Source: Collinsella sp.
Lineage (GTDB): Bacteria > Actinomycetota > Coriobacteriia > Coriobacteriales > Coriobacteriaceae
Direction: 5' to 3'
DNA: 7,385 bases
Assembly (NCBI GenBank): GCA_019419405.1
Contig: DYAA01000189.1
Coordinates: 1-7,385 of the forward strand
The notes beneath the pieces were generated by a model. That model searched no databases. It saw only the letters and a program-made list of their open reading frames with translations, and was not told the DNA's origin. Below, piece after piece: positions 6,161-7,385 of the stretch. Made by a program: the position numbers and the translations under genes. Every line of letters begins with the position of its first letter. Position 1 is the stretch's first letter.

Positions 6161-6183
6161 GGCCGCAACCAACGTGTGCGGCC
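6161..6183 (-). other. GC hairpin in the nagB leader
   Basis: GGCCGCA (6161-6167) and TGCGGCC (6177-6183) form a perfect 7-bp stem with a 9-base loop, about 67 bases upstream of the nagB start codon. There is no T-run after it on either strand. It could be a leader structure, but such stems also arise readily in GC-rich DNA. Confidence 0.4.
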
Positions 6184-6294
6184 ACCAGGGCGAGGTCGCG
6201 TAATGTATGTGTCTCGTGTCTAGCCGCGTCGAGGCCCCTGCCCGTCCACGGTGACCCAAAGCCGTTTAGCTTCGGACAAATCCCATCTTGCCAC

Positions 6295-6324
6295 GGAGGG
6301 CGCCCTCTTTCAAGGGCGCCCTCC
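6295..6324. other. Perfect 12-bp hairpin between crr and nagB
   Basis: GGAGGGCGCCCT (6295-6306) and AGGGCGCCCTCC (6313-6324) pair perfectly around a 6-base loop. The stem begins 42 bases after the crr stop on the minus strand. Unlike the two terminators in this window, no T-tract follows on either strand. It may be a transcript-stabilising 3' structure for crr, a partial or Rho-assisted terminator, or a processing site. The stem itself is certain; its role is inferred. Confidence 0.7.
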
Positions 6325-6366
6325 ATAAACGTGTTTGAATTGTAGGCTAATGGCCACGTGCACTTG

Positions 6367-6864
6367 CTAGCGCTCGCGAGCAACGATGAGCTGGTCCATC
6401 TCTTCGACATGCGCACCAACGGAGCCCTTGATACTCGAGAACTCAACGGAGTTGCACACCAAGATGGGAACCGTCACATCGTAGCCCTCGGCAGCAATTG
6501 CCTCGCGATCGAACTCGATGAGCACGTCACCCTTATGGACGACATCGCCCACCTGTGCATGCACGCTAAAATGCTTGCCCTCAAGCTGAACAGTGTCCAA
6601 ACCAACGTGGATCAGCACGTCTAGGCCATCGACCGTGTTGAGCGCAACGGCGTGACCCGTGGGAAAAATGGCCTCGACCTTGGCGTCTGCCGGCGCAATC
6701 ACGCGCGTGCCGGTAGGCTGAATCGCCACGCCCTGGCCCAAAAGGCCGGTGGCAAATGTCTGGTCGTTTACCTCGGAAAGCGGAATGACGTCGCCCGAGA
6801 TGGGAGCATCCAGCGTAAGGACTCGACCACGCATACCAAAAGACCTTAGGACTTTAGTGAACAT
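6367..6864 (-). CDS. crr: PTS system glucose-type IIA component (single domain)
   Basis: This 165-residue protein is a complete, free-standing IIA-Glc domain. It takes phosphate from HPr and passes it to the IIB domain of a glucose or amino-sugar permease in the cytoplasm. Visible features are 'APISGDVIPL' (20-29), 'GVAIQPTG' (45-52), 'PTGHAVAL' (68-75) and the active-site block 'HVGLDTVQLEG' (86-96). His71 and His86 correspond to His75 and His90 of E. coli IIA-Glc, the latter being phosphorylated. Length matches E. coli Crr (169). I chose ATG 6862-6864, with GAGG (complement of 6871-6874) 6 bases upstream; a TTG at 6885 and an ATG at 6834 are in-frame alternatives. It lies 71 bases downstream of glmM on the same strand and upstream of nagB. 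No IIB or IIC domain is in the window, so the partner permease is unknown. Confidence 0.93.
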   Translation of the reverse strand: MFTKVLRSFGMRGRVLTLDAPISGDVIPLSEVNDQTFATGLLGQGVAIQPTGTRVIAPADAKVEAIFPTGHAVALNTVDGLDVLIHVGLDTVQLEGKHFSVHAQVGDVVHKGDVLIEFDREAIAAEGYDVTVPILVCNSVEFSSIKGSVGAHVEEMDQLIVARER

Positions 6865-6905
6865 GCTCCCCCTCGGACATACCAATCGACCAAAATAACC
6901 TTAAC

Positions 6906-6935
6906 AGTTTACCACTTGGCACTCGTTTTTGACCA
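6906..6935 (-). promoter_or_regulatory. Possible promoter for crr
   Basis: On the minus strand an extended -10-like TGGTAAACT (complement of 6906-6914) is preceded, 18 bases upstream of TAAACT, by TGGTCA (complement of 6930-6935), a four-of-six match to the -35 consensus. A transcript would begin near 6899, about 35 bases before the crr start codon. The spacing is acceptable but the match is modest, and read-through from glmM is equally possible. Confidence 0.27.
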
Positions 6936-7385
6936 TTAGGGAAGTTCGCGCTTGACAACCTCGACGATGTCGTCGACAACGCGCTGGGTCAGCTCGTGCG
7001 TCTCGGCCTCGGCCATAACGCGGACCAGCGGCTCGGTACCGCTCGGACGCACCAGAATGCGACCGCGGCCGTCAAGTTCCTTCTCGGCAGCAGCGACGGC
7101 ATCCCAGATGGGCTGGCAATCGTCCAGACCAGCCTTGTTGTCGGAATGCACGTTGACGAGTACCTGCGGGTACTTCTTCATGATGCCGGCAAGATCGGTG
7201 AGGGTACGACCGGTGCGCTTGAGCACGGCCAGCAGCTGCAGAGCCGTCACCAGGCCGTCACCGGTGGTGTTGTGCTCCAGGAAGATGATGTGGCCGGACT
7301 GCTCGCCGCCGATGACGGCGCCATCCGCGAGCATACGCTCCAGAACGTAGCGGTCGCCCACGGCGGTCTGAACCATCTCGAAGCC
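6936..7385 (-). CDS. glmM: Phosphoglucosamine mutase, C-terminal part
   Basis: 149 codons in frame from the right edge to TAA (6936-6938) encode the last third of GlmM, which interconverts glucosamine-6-phosphate and glucosamine-1-phosphate for UDP-GlcNAc and peptidoglycan synthesis. The fragment begins 'GFEMVQTAVGDRYV' and carries the sugar-binding loop 'GGEQSGH' (26-32 of the fragment) followed by 'NTTGDGL' (39-45). 'KKYPQVLVNV' (70-79) and the phosphate-binding loop 'RPSGTEPLVRV' (113-123) in the C-terminal domain complete the pattern. The 'GEQSGH' sequence separates GlmM from phosphoglucomutase and phosphomannomutase relatives. Family members are about 440-450 residues, so the catalytic serine and metal-binding loops lie outside the window. 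Nothing visible is degraded. It is upstream of crr and nagB on the same strand, so the GlcN-6-P branch-point enzymes are neighbours. Confidence 0.94.
   Translation of the reverse strand, partial: GFEMVQTAVGDRYVLERMLADGAVIGGEQSGHIIFLEHNTTGDGLVTALQLLAVLKRTGRTLTDLAGIMKKYPQVLVNVHSDNKAGLDDCQPIWDAVAAAEKELDGRGRILVRPSGTEPLVRVMAEAETHELTQRVVDDIVEVVKRELP

Larger units (their letters stand above)
6095..6366 (-). promoter_or_regulatory. crr-nagB intergenic region, probable nagB leader
   Basis: This gap holds two hairpins (listed separately) and no recognisable gene. On the minus strand it contains a GACACGAGACAC direct repeat (AGACAC twice, about 6209-6221) followed by TACATT (complement of 6202-6207). 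TACATT could be a -10 element, but no good -35 precedes it. The size of the gap suggests nagB has its own promoter or is separately regulated from crr. I found no obvious match to the DasR/NagR-type operator palindrome. Confidence 0.45.

Noticed and set aside
5417..6223. 268-codon plus-strand open frame opposite nagB
   Set aside because: It lies entirely antisense to an unmistakable nagB and has a valine/glycine-rich composition typical of reverse reading of GC-rich codons. No ribosome site or motif was seen.
6095..6259. Upstream extension of NagB by 55 residues (TTG 6259)
   Set aside because: NagB proteins begin at the 'MKII' position, which has GAAAGGA at the right distance. The added residues are arginine/glycine-rich and not NagB-like.

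Overview
The window looks like chromosomal DNA of a high-GC Gram-positive gut actinobacterium of the class Coriobacteriia, most likely Collinsella or a close relative. That is an inference from GC-rich third codon positions, a short Gram-positive-type NagB, a single-domain glucose-type PTS IIA, and a very large ATPase/SARP-type regulator of the kind common in this class. No database search was possible, so the genus is tentative.

Layout, left to right. The plus strand carries the 3' end of a UPF0210/DUF711 (PFL family) gene (1-183). A gene-free stretch of 320 bases follows (184-503), holding a large nested inverted repeat (201-338). Next come a class I SAM-dependent methyltransferase of unknown substrate (504-1391) and a small YhbY-type RNA-binding ribosome-assembly protein (1550-1849), which ends at a strong intrinsic terminator (1888-1920). 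That terminator overlaps the stop codon of the convergent neighbour.

The minus strand then carries a 999-residue regulator (1919-4918): an N-terminal P-loop ATPase module, a long helical middle region, and a C-terminal OmpR-type winged helix plus bacterial transcriptional activator domain. Its upstream region (4919-5305) is long, contains repeated half-sites, and appears to hold no gene.

The right third is a minus-strand amino-sugar block read right to left: glmM (3' part only), crr (IIA-Glc) and nagB, closed by an intrinsic terminator (5306-5333). GlmM takes glucosamine-6-phosphate (GlcN-6-P) towards cell-wall UDP-GlcNAc. NagB takes the same compound towards fructose-6-phosphate and ammonia. 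The IIA protein would deliver phosphate to a sugar-specific IIB/IIC transporter that is not in the window. A perfect 12-bp hairpin without a T-tract lies between crr and nagB.

No tRNA, rRNA, CRISPR array, insertion sequence or phage gene was seen. The least ordinary items are the large regulator with its C-terminal DNA-binding module and its repeat-bearing leader, and the nested inverted repeat upstream of the methyltransferase. Neither is demonstrated to be a new system.
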